Below, piece by piece: positions 1 through 11,113 of a stretch of DNA of 64,000 nucleotides (its first letter is position 1; each line of letters starts with the position of its first letter). The notes beneath the pieces were generated by a model. It had not been told where the DNA came from and searched no databases. It worked only from the letters and a program-made list of their open reading frames with translations. This DNA comes from Allodiplogaster sudhausi. Lineage: Eukaryota; Nematoda; Chromadorea; Rhabditida; Diplogasteridae. The stretch spans positions 51,001-115,000 of the forward strand of contig CALZFC010000251.1 of assembly GCA_945643635.1 (NCBI GenBank). Direction: 5' to 3'. The position numbers and the translations under genes were made by a program.

Positions 1-2677
1 TTGCCAACTTGCGCGTGTTCAAGACTGACTACGAGCTTCAAGTCCTGAGGTTGCGAACTTAAGAAATGGCAATAAAATATTTTGTTGTTTAATTTTTTTA
101 TCTAAAAAATCTTTAAAGTTCACATGTGGAATAGATTTTAGAAAAAAAACAATTTATTAATTACTCGAAGTAATTTAATATAAAAGAATTAAATCAATAT
201 GTAATTTGCAGATATTTACACGTATAAAAGATTGTACCCAGATACACGGCCAAGATTGCTAACGCCGCTCACGAAGCCGTTATGAAGCACATGCGTCCTG
301 GACTCTATGAATATCAGCTGGAGAGGTAAGGGCCGCATAGATACATACATTTTATCCGTGATGTTATACACAGAGACAGAGAGAGAGAGCGAGAGAGATC
401 GAGATAGAGAGAGAAAGAGAGCGAGAGAGCGATATGATGCACTTGGAATGAGATGTGTCTTTCAGCCTCTTCAAGCATTCTTCGTACTACTCGGGTGGCT
501 GCCGACATGTCGCTTACACTTGTATTGCAGCATCGTGAGTATCATTATAAATCTGATTGAGGAGTAGAGTGGAGGGAGAGGGGGGATGTGAGGAGAGAAT
601 TCGTATAAAACTTAGAGAGTGAGAGATTAGCATTGAAAGTAAGAGAGAGAGAATGATATTGAGAGAGAGAGCCAGGGAGAGACAGCTAGTCAAAGAAAGA
701 GAGATAGAGAGAGAGGGAGAGAAGGAGAGAGAGAGATGCCGAATCATGCTCAACAAATCCTTCGTATGTAGGGGATGTAACGGCGCAGTCCTTCATTATG
801 GCCATGCGACTGCGCCCAACTCACGTCAGATCAAGGACGGCGATATCTGCCTCTTCGACATGGGACCCGAATACAACTGCTACGGTAGCGTAGAGTTTTG
901 GCGGGAAATTAAAAATGTGTGACTTTTATGGTATCTTAAGTTTTCAGCGGGAATAAAAAAATATAACTGCTACAATATCGTAGACTTTTGGCGGGAATTT
1001 AAAAGTTGATGGGGATATATAAAACAAATTATTTACAGCTTCCGACGTCACGACATCCTTTCCGGCAAATGGCAAGTTCACCGAGAAACAGAAGATCATC
1101 TACAACGCAGTGCTGCGCGCCAATCGAGCCGTCCTTGAGAAAGCTCGGCCAGGTGTGGCTTTTAATTATACTGCTTTAGACACTTTTAAGAATGGCTCAG
1201 GCAAAGTACTCATCAATTGCAATTCTTGGCATTAGGATAAGTGCTAAACGCTGCAGTCAAAAGCACCGGGTCCAAAAAAAATTATAATCATGTATGTATT
1301 ACAATTTTTTCAAACGTATTTTATCATTAATCACTCTCTGTTTTTTTTCTTAATTTTATTAACTGCATAAAGAATATCTGCGATTGATGGTTAGCTGTAA
1401 ATGTTTAGTAAAGTAATGACGGAAACAATGTTGCTTTATTCCAAGGCGTCCGCTGGACCGACATGCATCTCCTTTCGGAGCGCATCATTCTCGAGGATCT
1501 GAAAGCCGCCGGACTTGTGGTCGGCGATGTCGACGACATGCTTCGGGTAGGTTCAGGGCTTAGTGTTAGAGTGTTGGGGTTAAGGCTAGGGAAGGGCTTA
1601 GACTAAAGTAGGGCGAATGGTAAGGCTAGAGTAAGAGCTAAGGCAGGAGTAAGGGCTAAGGTTAGGGTAAGGGTTAAGGTTAAGGTGATCAAAGATGTAG
1701 ACGAGGACACGTGCTTTCCAGCCTGAATTAAGAGTATCCAAACGCTATGCATACGCTGAACATTCTTTGCACATGAAAAATCTTATTAGAAATATAAAGG
1801 TAGGTAGGATTTTCCAGTTGAATAGCTTTTTCACATTCTGCTAGCTGTCAGGGAATCTATAAATATGATTTATTGAATAAAATCAATCAATACATTTTCA
1901 GTTCAAAATTTCAGTTCAATAGTTCAGTTCCGCGTGGGCGCCGTATTCATGCCGCACGGCCTCGGACACTTCATGGGAGTCGACGTGCATGACGTGGGTG
2001 GCTACCTTGACGACGCGCGGCCGCGCTCCTCACTGCCCGGGCTCAAGTCGCTGCGTAACACGCGAACACTACGGTATGCTGTTTTCTTCTTTGCAGTTTT
2101 ATTTTTATTTTTATCACAAATTCATTTAGTTATTTATTTGTGTGTGTACACAACAGTGATATTGTGAGTAATGATGGGCAATGAAAAATATTAAATTTAT
2201 TTTTTTTAATTGATACAATAAAGTGATCTTTTGCTGATCAGGAAAATTTTTTTATTTGACCGTTTAAAAATTTTGAATATATATTTATTTTTTCTCCAAA
2301 ATTAAGTGATCGTATGGTGATCACTATCGAGCCCGGCTGCTACTTTATCGATCAGCTACTCGAGGCCGCCTTTGCGAATCCGGAACAGGCAAAGTTTCTC
2401 GTCAAAGAGAAGATAAGCGAGTTTCGCGGTAGTGGAGGGGTGCGTCAGTCAAATTGTTTGCAATAAATAAAAATATATACATTGGTTTTTTTGCTTTCCG
2501 AATTTGTGAAAGAAAAAAAGATTTAAAAAATATATAAATTTTTCGTTATCATTGTCACATATTCAGGTTCGCATCGAGGACAACGTCATCATCTGGGCGG
2601 GCAAGCCCAATGAGAACATGAACGCGGCGTTGCCGCGAACTGTACAAGAAATCGAAGCATTTATGGCGGCCAAATGA
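1..2677 (+). CDS. PEPD: Xaa-Pro dipeptidase (prolidase), 3' part, cut by window start
   Basis: Metal-dependent cytosolic dipeptidase that cleaves imidodipeptides with C-terminal proline (M24 'pita-bread' family). Exons read 1-49, 242-325, 466-534, 772-884, 1039-1152, 1446-1546, 1928-2073, 2307-2439 and 2567-2677 (TGA), all with GT-AG introns and consistent phase. The usual metal ligands are visible: Asp in [12 protein letters not shown] and the following ASDVT, His in [10 protein letters not shown], Glu in TIEPGCYF, and Glu in GGVRIED. The N-terminal exons are off the window but are present in the mirror copy (30698-34963). A GA tract lies in the introns at 378-433 and 628-738. The gene converges on the poly-His/mucin gene ending at 2855. 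Confidence 0.93.
1551..1690 (+). repeat. Degenerate TAAGG/TTAGGG-like intronic repeat
   Basis: The prolidase intron after exon 11 holds a run of loosely repeated hexamers such as TTAAGG, TTAGGG and CTAAGG. The mirror copy is at 31685-31824. A weaker version occurs in the same intron of the prolidase pseudogene at about 36850-36930, so the repeat predates the split of the two paralogues. It resembles telomeric DNA but is too irregular and too short to be a telomere. Confidence 0.7.
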
Positions 2678-2854
2678 ATAGATTTTAATGCTTTGGATTT
2701 AACTTTTTTTCAAATTTATTCCTTGTATGCTGATACTCGATATACGTGCAGAGAGGAGATATTCGTTTTTAATCATTAGATACATACATACAAATTTCAC
2801 TGAATTTGTGTCTGTATAAATATATTGTATTATACAACTAGCATTAGGGCAACC

Positions 2855-3541
2855 TCAGAGCAACAATACAACAGGTTGGAGTGCAAATAGAATAAAGAAC
2901 GTGAAAATAGAAATGACTAGCGAGGAGTTGCTACCAGTTCTTTCGGTAGTGGAGTTTGATTGTGGATCTTCTGTTGCTTGAGAGGATGCGGTTTGCGTGC
3001 TTGTAGTGTAGAGTGGTGTTGGCGTACTTGAATTTTCAGAACTGATTGACGTTAGAGATGTTTTCTCGGGCTTCGATGTCGTTGTGAAATCAGTTACGGT
3101 GATCGTCTTGCTGGAAGAGATCGCTGTTGAAGATGACGAAATAGTCGTCGACGGATTAGAAGTCGACAGTGGAGAAGCAGTAGTTGGCTGAAGAGTTGCG
3201 ATAGATGCGGATGTCGTAGACCGAGTAGTCTTCACGGTTCTTCACGTTCTTGCCTCGGTCGTCTTGCGGTGAGGTGGCCACCACGGGCGAGTTGTCCGGT
3301 GTGGACGTCTCGTTGTGCGCCTGTGGTGATGATGATGATGATGATGAAGATACGTTTGGAGGATGTCATAATCTCGGCTAAAGATAAGCCCATCCTCCTG
3401 AATGTCGCTCGATTCCGAACTGCTGCTCTGATATTGATTAAATATCGGCGGTGCCGCAACGACAGCAAGCGAGAGCAGAAGTTGACTGCCCAAAAGACAA
3501 AGCATAATACATGCGATTGCGAATTCTCTTGATATCACCAT
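2855..3541 (-). pseudogene. Poly-His, Thr/Ser-rich secreted or GPI-anchored protein with in-frame TGA (left copy)
   Basis: One reading frame runs from ATG at 3541 to a stop at 2855 and is interrupted by a single TGA at 3244-3242. The first part (99 codons) has a clear signal peptide ending near VVAAPP, a Ser/acidic segment, eight consecutive His, and an Arg/Thr/Pro basic stretch. After the TGA the frame continues as a Thr/Ser mucin-like segment and ends in a hydrophobic tail (VISIFTFFILFALQPVVLLL), as in GPI-anchored proteins. The order of parts matches the large mucin gene at 11114. The context ACG TGA suggests a CGA-to-TGA change. A truncated 99-residue product or stop readthrough are alternatives. 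Confidence 0.7.
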
Positions 3542-4350
3542 CTTATATCAACCAATCGTGCAAGCACATCATATTGATAGTGAGTTTAATGACACTCAGG
3601 GTGCTGGTCAGTGGGAGCCTTTTGTGCATCTTGCCAGTTTGCATGCATCGGGCTAGATCATTTTTTTAATGGACACCCTCTCCTCCCAACTCATTGGTGC
3701 TACATTCGAACTCTTTCTTTCTCCACAGAAAAAGCCGGCCAATTTCGGTCGCCCCCTCGATATGCAGGATATGAGAGATCGTCGAACATGATTGTGCTAA
3801 TACACCGACGTTCGCCGAACATTTTTTAATGTCAAAGGAATGCTAGACGCTGATTGTGAGAGGTGAAAGAGGCGATGAAAGTACTGGAGCAACAAAATAG
3901 TTTAACGATGCAGTACAGAAAACAGAGAGCAATAGTGAAGTTGGAGAAGAAGCAGACGGTAGATTGGAAACAAAGTGGACATATTAAAAGCTTGATGAAA
4001 TGAAGGGAACCCAATTTCAATGGGTGGACAAAAGCTACAACCACGAGAAGGGAAGGGTTACTATAAAAATTGTCTTGCATACGGGCCAGTGAGTTTGGCT
4101 ATCTTCAATATTATACTTGTAAAGTGCACAAGCAGCTAACTTTTCATTTACCAGAACATGCAAAATATGCAAAACTTGATATCACGCAAGCTTCCATTTC
4201 GAAGCTGTTATGAAAATTTTGGATCTTCAACCCGGTATTTGAAAATATAATCAATAATCCAGTTCATATATTCTTTGTTCGCCACATGTACATGTCCGTA
4301 GTTTTAATTCAAGAACGTTTACAACACAAATGTGAAACAATATGCTCTCT
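3542..4350. other. Intergenic stretch without a recognisable gene (mirror 29025-29833)
   Basis: This is the region between the 5' end of the poly-His gene and the 3' end of the TTL gene ending at 4351. I see only short open frames without splice support and no repeat or RNA motif. Confidence 0.5.
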
Positions 4351-5104
4351 TTATTCTCTGGACCATTGAATTTTAATGTCTTTACACGTAGAATTCAGCG
4401 AGAGATCAAAGCAAATGTTGGGCATATCCTCGGCATTTCCTCGTTTTGGCGGCAGACGGAATGTGCTGGTCGCATTGGTGGTGCATTCGCAGTTGTGTGT
4501 GATTTCGAGGTAGAAGTCCTTACCCTGTAATATACACTAAGCTTTCAGCGATATAAAGCATAATATACCTTTCCATAATAAACGATGAAAATCGTGTCCT
4601 GATTCCCTCTATTACACAGAGAAGCGCAATCAACTTACATTTCCATTGGTAGTGACCTTCGTAGCTAAGTTGTCATTGACGAGAACCGTTTGGGAGGTAC
4701 GCCAAGTGAAATTGCCTAAATGATTCTCAAGTAAGAGAAATATAATTAACTGCCATTTCATTGAATCAAATTTATGTTTTCTATAATTTAAATATGCAGA
4801 ATCAATTTTATGGTTTGGTTTCTTATAAAAGCCATCATTGGAGTGATTTATGCATGGAAATCAGTAATGCTGCTTTTAGTTAATAGTTATTTAATTCGAT
4901 GAAATTCAAAAACGGCGCCAAAAGTTTTGGAAAGCCTTGACCGTCCCACGTTGACTCGAACAACTCGACGGTGGCCGAGGTGTTCTCGACATTCGGACAC
5001 GAAAGGCCAAAGAGAGCTTCGACTCCGAAAGCGGCGGCCGGTGGAAGAAGAAGAGAAACTAAGGCCAGGAGTGCCACGACAGAGAAGACGCACAAAAATC
5101 GCAT
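4351..5104 (-). CDS. Transthyretin-like (TTL) secreted protein, left copy
   Basis: Three exons: 5104-4942, 4715-4639 and 4524-4351 (TAA), introns in phase 1 and phase 0, 137 residues. A signal peptide (residues about 1-25, ending PPAAAFG) is followed by a TTL-type fold: the block ALFGLSCPN, a VELFES strand, then KDFYLEITHNCEC. This matches the family pattern of a 'G-x-L-x-C' strand, an acidic 'LYD/LFE' strand and 'P-Y-L-x-I-x-H-x-C'. TTL proteins are abundant nematode secreted proteins; TTR-52 bridges apoptotic cells to phagocytes, but most have no known role. The ATG lies shortly after a TTTTTCAG acceptor, consistent with trans-splicing or a leader intron. Confidence 0.85.
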
Positions 5105-7329
5105 TATTTTTCTGCCTGAAAAATATTGTCGATTTTTCAGTTAATTAATTTCGAGATAATTAAATGGATTCTCTCAAGAAGAACATTCAAAGTTGAACAG
5201 AGCCATTATTTGTTCGATTGGAAAACTAGTTCCACAAAAAATGGACAAGGGAAAAAATCTTGAATGTTGAGAAAATTAATGGGGCAAATATTAAACGAAT
5301 CTAAGCGAGACCGCCTGCAATCGAGAAAAGCACGTGAAATGATTGATTCTTTCCTCAAGTCAAAAATGATATTCCGTAATTCTTTATCGAAATATTTCAT
5401 TTCTAATTAAACTATTCACATAGTTCATGTTAAGAGTTTTGAACTACAAGTGCAAATTGATCGTTTATTTACATGCAATTTTCCCAAAAAAAATGTGAAC
5501 AATATTTTCGCTTAAGGCGGAAGAGCGAGTTGTGTGAAGTTCCAGCATCGCTACGACTGGTACCTAATAACGACGACCGATCCGAAAGCGAGAGGAACAA
5601 CCAGAAGCGCATGAAAAGCACCAGGCGAGTTCTGTATTTTCAATGATTGGAATAGAGAGAAAAATGAGGTGGAAATCTCCATCATTAATCCAATTATGAA
5701 ACGCCAACCATAATTGCAGGCTCCTACATATCTTCTCGCAGCTACGAGTCACTTCGAATTAACTCGTCCCATCGCGCTTCCTTCTCCAGCGACTCTGGCC
5801 AAGTCAGAGTCGGGGACGCGTGAACTGCTTGATTGTGTTTCATTTTCTTATTTACCGAATAAAACTTTCATGATTTCACCCATACCAAATTTTTTAACAC
5901 TTCCTATTTTCGTTCCGTCTCGTAAATCGAGCAAAGATTCCATATGTTGCCACATCTATGAATGATTAAATAAATAAATAAGTTATTGCAGGAATGTCAA
6001 CAGGACAGCGACGACCAGAGAGCGGGCCCCCGCAGCGTTCACAGTTGCCGCCCGGTTTCCCCTGACAGGGACCGCGACCGCAACGCGTAGCGCAGGTGCG
6101 CGCAAGCCGCTCGCGCCTACGACCCTACCACCCTCGCGCATACTGCTCGCACACGCAACACATTCGGTCAATGAGCTCTTGGACCGTCGCTGTCGGTCCA
6201 AGAGCCGCTATACGGCTTGCCTGGCTGCAGCCATCAACCTTGTCGATATTCCCATTAGATTTCCACATCCACTAACTCCTCATTGACATATTTATTATCC
6301 AGTGTGTTCGCTTCAACATTCGAAAGACAATCAATATTTGTTGGGAAAATGTGAGGAATGTGGAAAGAATAGCATATACATAAAGATGTATACATAAAAT
6401 GATCTGAAATAATTGTGTTATATGGGAAGAATAGATCTTCCCTCACGGATTCTTATCTTCCTTTGCAAGTAGTGATCTCTGTATTTCTAACCGTCGATTT
6501 TTTCCTCAAGGTTCCACAATGACCAAGAATGTGTGTCCTGCAAACTGTGAGAAATGCTTAACAGATCGAATACTTACTGCTTAATTACGCTTATCGATTT
6601 GATGAATAACAGATCGTAAATTTACTTCTTTCGCTCATCGATTTGATGAATACACTTCCGATGGACGATTAAATAAAGAGCATATGTAGTTCGAATCGAC
6701 GAAAGGCGCTCACTTGTTCTCTTTATGTGAAAATTTTTAAAATTTTGCTACGAATAGTATAACTATATAAGAAATAATTTCTGTTTGTTCAAGCGATTTC
6801 ATGTGTGAGAAAACGTAGCCTACATACCATTTTTCTTTGTGTGACTCTTCATGTGGAAATGTGTTTTATGACTTCTAACAATAAGCAACAGAAACATGAT
6901 ATCATTCATAATTCTTTGTTCTTCTATCTAACTTTGATGTTGGATTGCTAGAAGAAGAACGTGCTCATAGCCTTAAAGGGTGTGAATTTTGGGATTCTTG
7001 CTTTCCCACTCCAGGTTGTTTAAGCTTGGTCGAAATAATACATTAAATATTCCGCGCTGAAGTGTTCGTTACGCGACGTTTTTAGTGCTCCATAAAAAAT
7101 ATATTTGTATTTTGGCTCGTTGGACAGTATTTATTGCAAAGTAATTTACTATGATTTGACGCTAAACAGATATCATTAATTTGTGTGATGAAACAGCGAA
7201 TTGTCGCTGCATCTTTGTTCACTTGTTTGCGCTTTCCAGCAAAACCGCGATGATTACCAACGACGAATACCCATCTGAGCATTTAGTGCCTGACATGATA
7301 AACCGATTGATTGAATGATTGTTCCAGAA
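5105..7329. other. Intergenic region between divergent TTL genes (mirror 26046-28270)
   Basis: No complete gene is recognised. It contains a GC-rich island at about 5990-6245 with an open frame on each strand (Arg/Ala-rich translations without a family match), a perfect hairpin at 6175-6205, and two loose 46 bp direct repeats around TCATCGATTTGATGAATA at about 6590-6660. Acceptor-like TTGCAG sites precede 5720 and 5992, so the island could be an exon of an unrecognised transcript. Confidence 0.45.
6175..6205. repeat. Perfect 12 bp hairpin with 7 nt loop
   Basis: GCTCTTGGACCG and its exact reverse complement flank the loop TCGCTGT. The mirror is at 27170-27200. It sits at the edge of the GC-rich island, away from any coding exon I can call. 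It could be a structured RNA element, part of a terminal inverted repeat, or chance in GC-rich DNA. Confidence 0.7.
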
Positions 7330-8255
7330 ATGCATCGCTCCTCGCTCCTTTTCTTGATTGGCGCTTCTGCGCTCTTTTCGCTGGCTTCCAGCGCGTCGCT
7401 TCCAGAGGTCTCGTTTTCTTCCGGGCAAACCATGAATGCTACCTTCTCGCTCACCTGCCCTGAAAAATGGCTCAAGAACCGCATGGCCATCGTCGAGTTG
7501 TGGGAAAACTGGTCAAACGGCGGTCAGACTTTGACGACTGTAAAAATTTTTTTTAAATAAGAATGCCGCAATATGTATTTGCATGATGATTGTGCAAGAA
7601 GTAAAAAAAGGTTATGAAATTCACATAAAAAATTATTCTTATTATTTACATATTTTATTAGCTAACTATTACTTTTTTTAATTTAATTTTTTCAGATCAC
7701 AAGTTTTTGAGCCGTCTAGAAAATGTCCTTGTGGATGGCAATAAAAAGTATACGATCTATGGCAACGCCCATAATTTAGTTCTCACGGTATAACATTTTG
7801 ACGCTATAATGATTTCAATAAAAAGTTTGTTCGTTTATGTAATTCAAATTATGGTTTCATTGTGGGCCGGAAACGGACTTATTTATATGCACAAATTACT
7901 ACTTCTAGCTTAATCTGCGGCTGTTAACTTGTTCTTCTTACAGGACAAGTACTTTCTGAAGATCATCCACACCTGCCATACGGAATGCCCAAACAGCGTC
8001 TGGTCGTACGTGTCGATCAATGAATTTCCGTGGCTCTTCGCAACGCGCAAGTACGCTGCAGAGACCATCAGTCCCATCGATCTCTCTGGCGAGCTCAACT
8101 ACCGCGATCAGAAGACAATAGGGTGGCTGTCTGTTCATGCGATGACCGAGATACTCCATCTGCAGCCATCTCCCGATGCATTTCACCACCCTCACTCGTG
8201 GCTCTCCCCTCCCCTATCCCAAGAAATTCCTACACCAATGTTTCGCTTTTGTTAA
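7330..8255 (+). CDS. Transthyretin-like (TTL) secreted protein, long C-terminus, left copy
   Basis: Exons 7330-7522, 7696-7787 and 7944-8255 (TAA), 198 residues. I chose the ATG at 7330 over one at 7315 because an acceptor TTCCAG lies directly before AAATG. Signal peptide about residues 1-21; then NATFSLTCPE, VELWENW, the LVDG turn and KYFLKIIHTCHTEC match the other TTL genes. The middle exon is 92 bp, exactly as in the genes at 44019 and 48092, which marks common ancestry. The C-terminal part after PIDLSGELNY is longer than in its paralogues and rich in Pro/His, so the true stop may be reached through an unrecognised intron. Secretion is inferred. Confidence 0.82.
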
Positions 8256-8394
8256 TTGGTTTTCTTCAGCACATAAGAATAAAATTTTTACAAATGAGCA
8301 CGAAAGCTTGTTCCTAATATTCAATTCTCTTGTAAACTTGCAGTTGAAATGAAGAATGAATGTCTGCCGTCGAGTATTGATGAGAGGTTAACGG

Positions 8395-8841
8395 TTAAAG
8401 GAGGTCCGAGGCGTATAAATAGTGTCTTGTCTTTTTCGCCTTGTTTGGTCGGGTTGTGCTAGAAACTTCGATTGTAAGCGCCCCAAAGTCACAAAAACAT
8501 TTATGCCCTGAGGAAATTAACACTGCTTTCTACTTTGAATTCCCAAATATTTTATTTTCCCGCCATTTTCAAAAATTTTTAACAGAGCAACACCGCGGCC
8601 GCTGGGGGCAACCGTGTCATGCCGATTAATTGCATACATATGGTGCGCGCAACCATCATTGGCCGGGTTTTTCTTAACACGTAGGCTCACCTGTCAGTGG
8701 TGCAAACCACAAGTTTCTGGGGAGTGAGGCGAGGGGCAGTAGCACCATTTCTGTTGATTCTTTACTCCGTTCTTTTTATCATTCCGTCCAAATCCGTCAG
8801 GGACTTCGTGGTAGGAGTTTTTCCCTTAAGATCTCCTTTAA
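8395..8841 (+). mobile_element. TTAA-flanked MITE-like element, left copy
   Basis: The element starts and ends with TTAA, followed inside by short inverted ends AGGAGGTCC and AGGAGATCT. TTAA target sites with short inverted ends are typical of piggyBac-type non-autonomous elements. A related copy lies at 39908-40325 and is similar over almost its full length, which defines the element borders independently. No transposase frame is present. Confidence 0.65.
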
Positions 8842-9674
8842 AGAGGACAAGGAAAAATTCACCGATAGCCGGCCTCGCATTTCAGCCAAATTCTTTTCCC
8901 TTTAAACATAATATTTTAAAAAATTTGCCCAGTACTAATTTACATAAATTTGCATACTTCCGAAGGGCCAGGGGCCAGGCCCAAGAAATGTTGGGCCGCC
9001 CGAAGGCCCGATTGGGCCCTCAACTCATTGTCAGAAATTCTCACCAAATTGAAGGTAAAAACGTATACTTAACTTTTAGAAATTAGTTTATGTATAATAA
9101 ATATGGCTATGTGTACATCAAATCACATAATTTGACATGGAAATTTCATTAAAAATCGCAAAAAAAATTCAATAAAGTAAAGAGATTAGGTAAAGCTAAT
9201 ATTATTCAGTTGTAAAGTTGTGTCCTTCGTCTGTCATAGTGCACCTATTATTTCTTTATAATTACTTTATAAAAAAAAAATTTTCTGCCAGACATTTCTC
9301 AGTGGCGTGTTTACTCTTGGAGTTTGTCAATTGCGTCTTTTTGACGCTGTGCTTAATCGCTGTTCTCTTCACAGGGCACAGGAATGACTGCAAAGACAAG
9401 GTGGAATGTCAAGAGATACGGACGGCTTAAATGTCAAGCCTGTAAAAGCAGCAGAGACAGTGGGATGACGATCGATGACTACTCGATTTCTGATTCGGTA
9501 ATTGTAAGCAAAAGCTCAACAAATAATGCAGAACACATATGGACATATGTATTTCCCTCCTCTTTGATGCTGTGATTACGAAATAGTTGAGGAATTTTAC
9601 TAATTCCCCATGCTGTAGAGTTTTGCGAATGATAAAGGTTTTTCTATGGGAATAAAGAGGACAGTAAAAACAGA

Positions 9675-9804
9675 AGGAATTAAAAACTCATGTTTGAATT
9701 CGCGCTATTTTGCCCGACACAAAGAGAGCATGTATTTTAGAGAGGCAAGAACGACTATAGTACTCAGGAAGATTAAAATATATTACGATACGGTTTCGTG
9801 CTCC
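9675..9804 (+). mobile_element. GGAGC-type short dispersed repeat, left copy
   Basis: About 130 bp element with one end resembling TTTCGTGCTCC, an internal GAATTCGCGC core and the other end resembling AAAAACTC. Relatives lie at 23572-23701 (mirror), 34025-34159, 34983-35030 (partial), 37138-37285, 38896-38994, 39240-39350 and 53936-54072. It is non-coding and MITE-like. The core recurs at so many places that shared transposition is more likely than chance. Confidence 0.6.
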
Positions 9805-10760
9805 CTTAATATTTTATTCACAGCAAGACAGAAATAACTAAGAAGGATCGTTTTCATTCTTTTCTGATGGATCCTGATGCAAGCATGTGCAATTGAGCTA
9901 TGTCCGGGGTCGACGAGACTGGCAAACAAACACGAGAGAGATGCCTAGGTATTATTAGTGTGTTTGCATAGCGTTTAAAGCGACATTTGACAACTCGCGA
10001 AGAATATGTATGACACATAGCCTCATGTATGTGTCTAACGGCACCTGATGCTTCTCAAAGTGGTTCATGTTGACATTCCTGTGCGAGGAGGGCGTTCACG
10101 GGATAGGCTGTGAAGACTTCAACTCTTCATCTTTTTTTGTTATGAGGTCACACACTCTTTGTTTTATTGCTCTAAATGGCACCTCTCATGGGCTGCGTGG
10201 GCGCCCTTTTGTGCTCGGAAGACCTCCCTCCTCTTGGTTTCTTATCTCTCTGGCTCTACCGTGTCTGGCCGGGCACCTGGCCATAAGCACTTTTTCATGT
10301 GCGCCGACCATTGGAATGAAAGGCATAAGGAGAAGCGCTTATTCTGTGATCTATGCAAGACTGGGAAAGTGAAAGAAAAGCTATAGAAAGAATAAACCTA
10401 AGATAGAAGGGTTAATCGGGCTGATTATCGTCTCCAGCCAACGACTTATGTCTGTAGAAGTCATAGTGCGGGCGCAAGTCCCGGAACACTCCCCATCCTG
10501 CTGATAATGGGTGCACGTGATCTCTAATGCTGTTCAATCCTTCTTAATCCGTAAAATCGTGCGTTTTATCTTTGGTAATGGGAATTTTGTAAGTTGTAAG
10601 TTGAAAAGTGTTCAGTCGGAAGCTGAGCCGACGCCCACACTCACAATCAGCATTCTCTCATCTCTCTCTCCCTTTCTCTCTCTGTCTCCCTGTACATCCC
10701 TCTCTCTTTATCTCCCTCCCTCACCTATCACTCCCTCCCTCTCTATGTCTCCCTCCGGCT

Positions 10761-10898
10761 CTTATCAGAAGGGTGTTATGGCAATAACCCGAAAGGGCGT
10801 CGTTTACTTCGATGTGCGCCACACTGTGGTGACGACAGCAAAAGTGGGCAGGCGGGCGAGAGTTGCATCTTTGTGCTCGGGGTGGCCGCGCCTATAAA
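10761..10898 (+). promoter_or_regulatory. Mucin gene promoter: GATA site and TATA box (mirror 22478-22615)
   Basis: A TATAAA box lies at 10893-10898, about 215 bp upstream of the start codon, with a non-coding leader and an acceptor (AATTTAG) just before the ATG. CTTATCA at 10761-10767 reads TGATAAG on the other strand, the form bound by gut GATA factors such as ELT-2 in Caenorhabditis. Intestinal expression is an inference. Confidence 0.55.
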
Positions 10899-11113
10899 GG
10901 AACGAGGCGATGCTGCGAAAAGACACATCCATTCTTCTCTTGCGAGAGCTGATCGAGCCAGTAGAATCGGGTTCGATTTTAGAATTGTGCTTAATATTTT
11001 TTTTTTTACAAATTATTTGTTCAGTACATTACTCTAAACATTAATCACTCATTAATTATATTAATTCGGTCAGATCTTGTTCAAACTACTTTTATTATAA
11101 ACCTAATTTAGGC

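Larger units (their letters stand above)
8256..10860. other. Non-coding stretch with MITE-like repeats (mirror about 22516-25120)
   Basis: Between the TTL gene and the mucin promoter I can support only repeats: a TTAA-flanked element (8395-8841), a GGAGC-type element (9675-9804), a short GC-rich block of GGGCC/GGCCC inverted motifs (8960-9030) and a TC tract (10655-10745). Two exon-like pieces, 9375-9429 (Cys-containing) and 10255-10386 (frame with HFFMCADHW and FCDLCKTGK), have nearby splice-like sites but no partners, so I do not call a gene. Confidence 0.5.

Noticed and set aside
1551..1690. Telomere-like TTAGGG/TTAAGG repeats
   Set aside because: Short, irregular and inside a prolidase intron in both paralogues; not a chromosome end.
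3269..3532. Frame with a run of Met on the strand opposite the poly-His gene
   Set aside because: It is the antisense shadow of the His codons.
10067..10386. Two overlapping open frames with Cys/His residues (HFFMCADHW, FCDLCK) near the mucin promoter
   Set aside because: No zinc-finger spacing is satisfied, and no upstream or downstream exon joins in phase.
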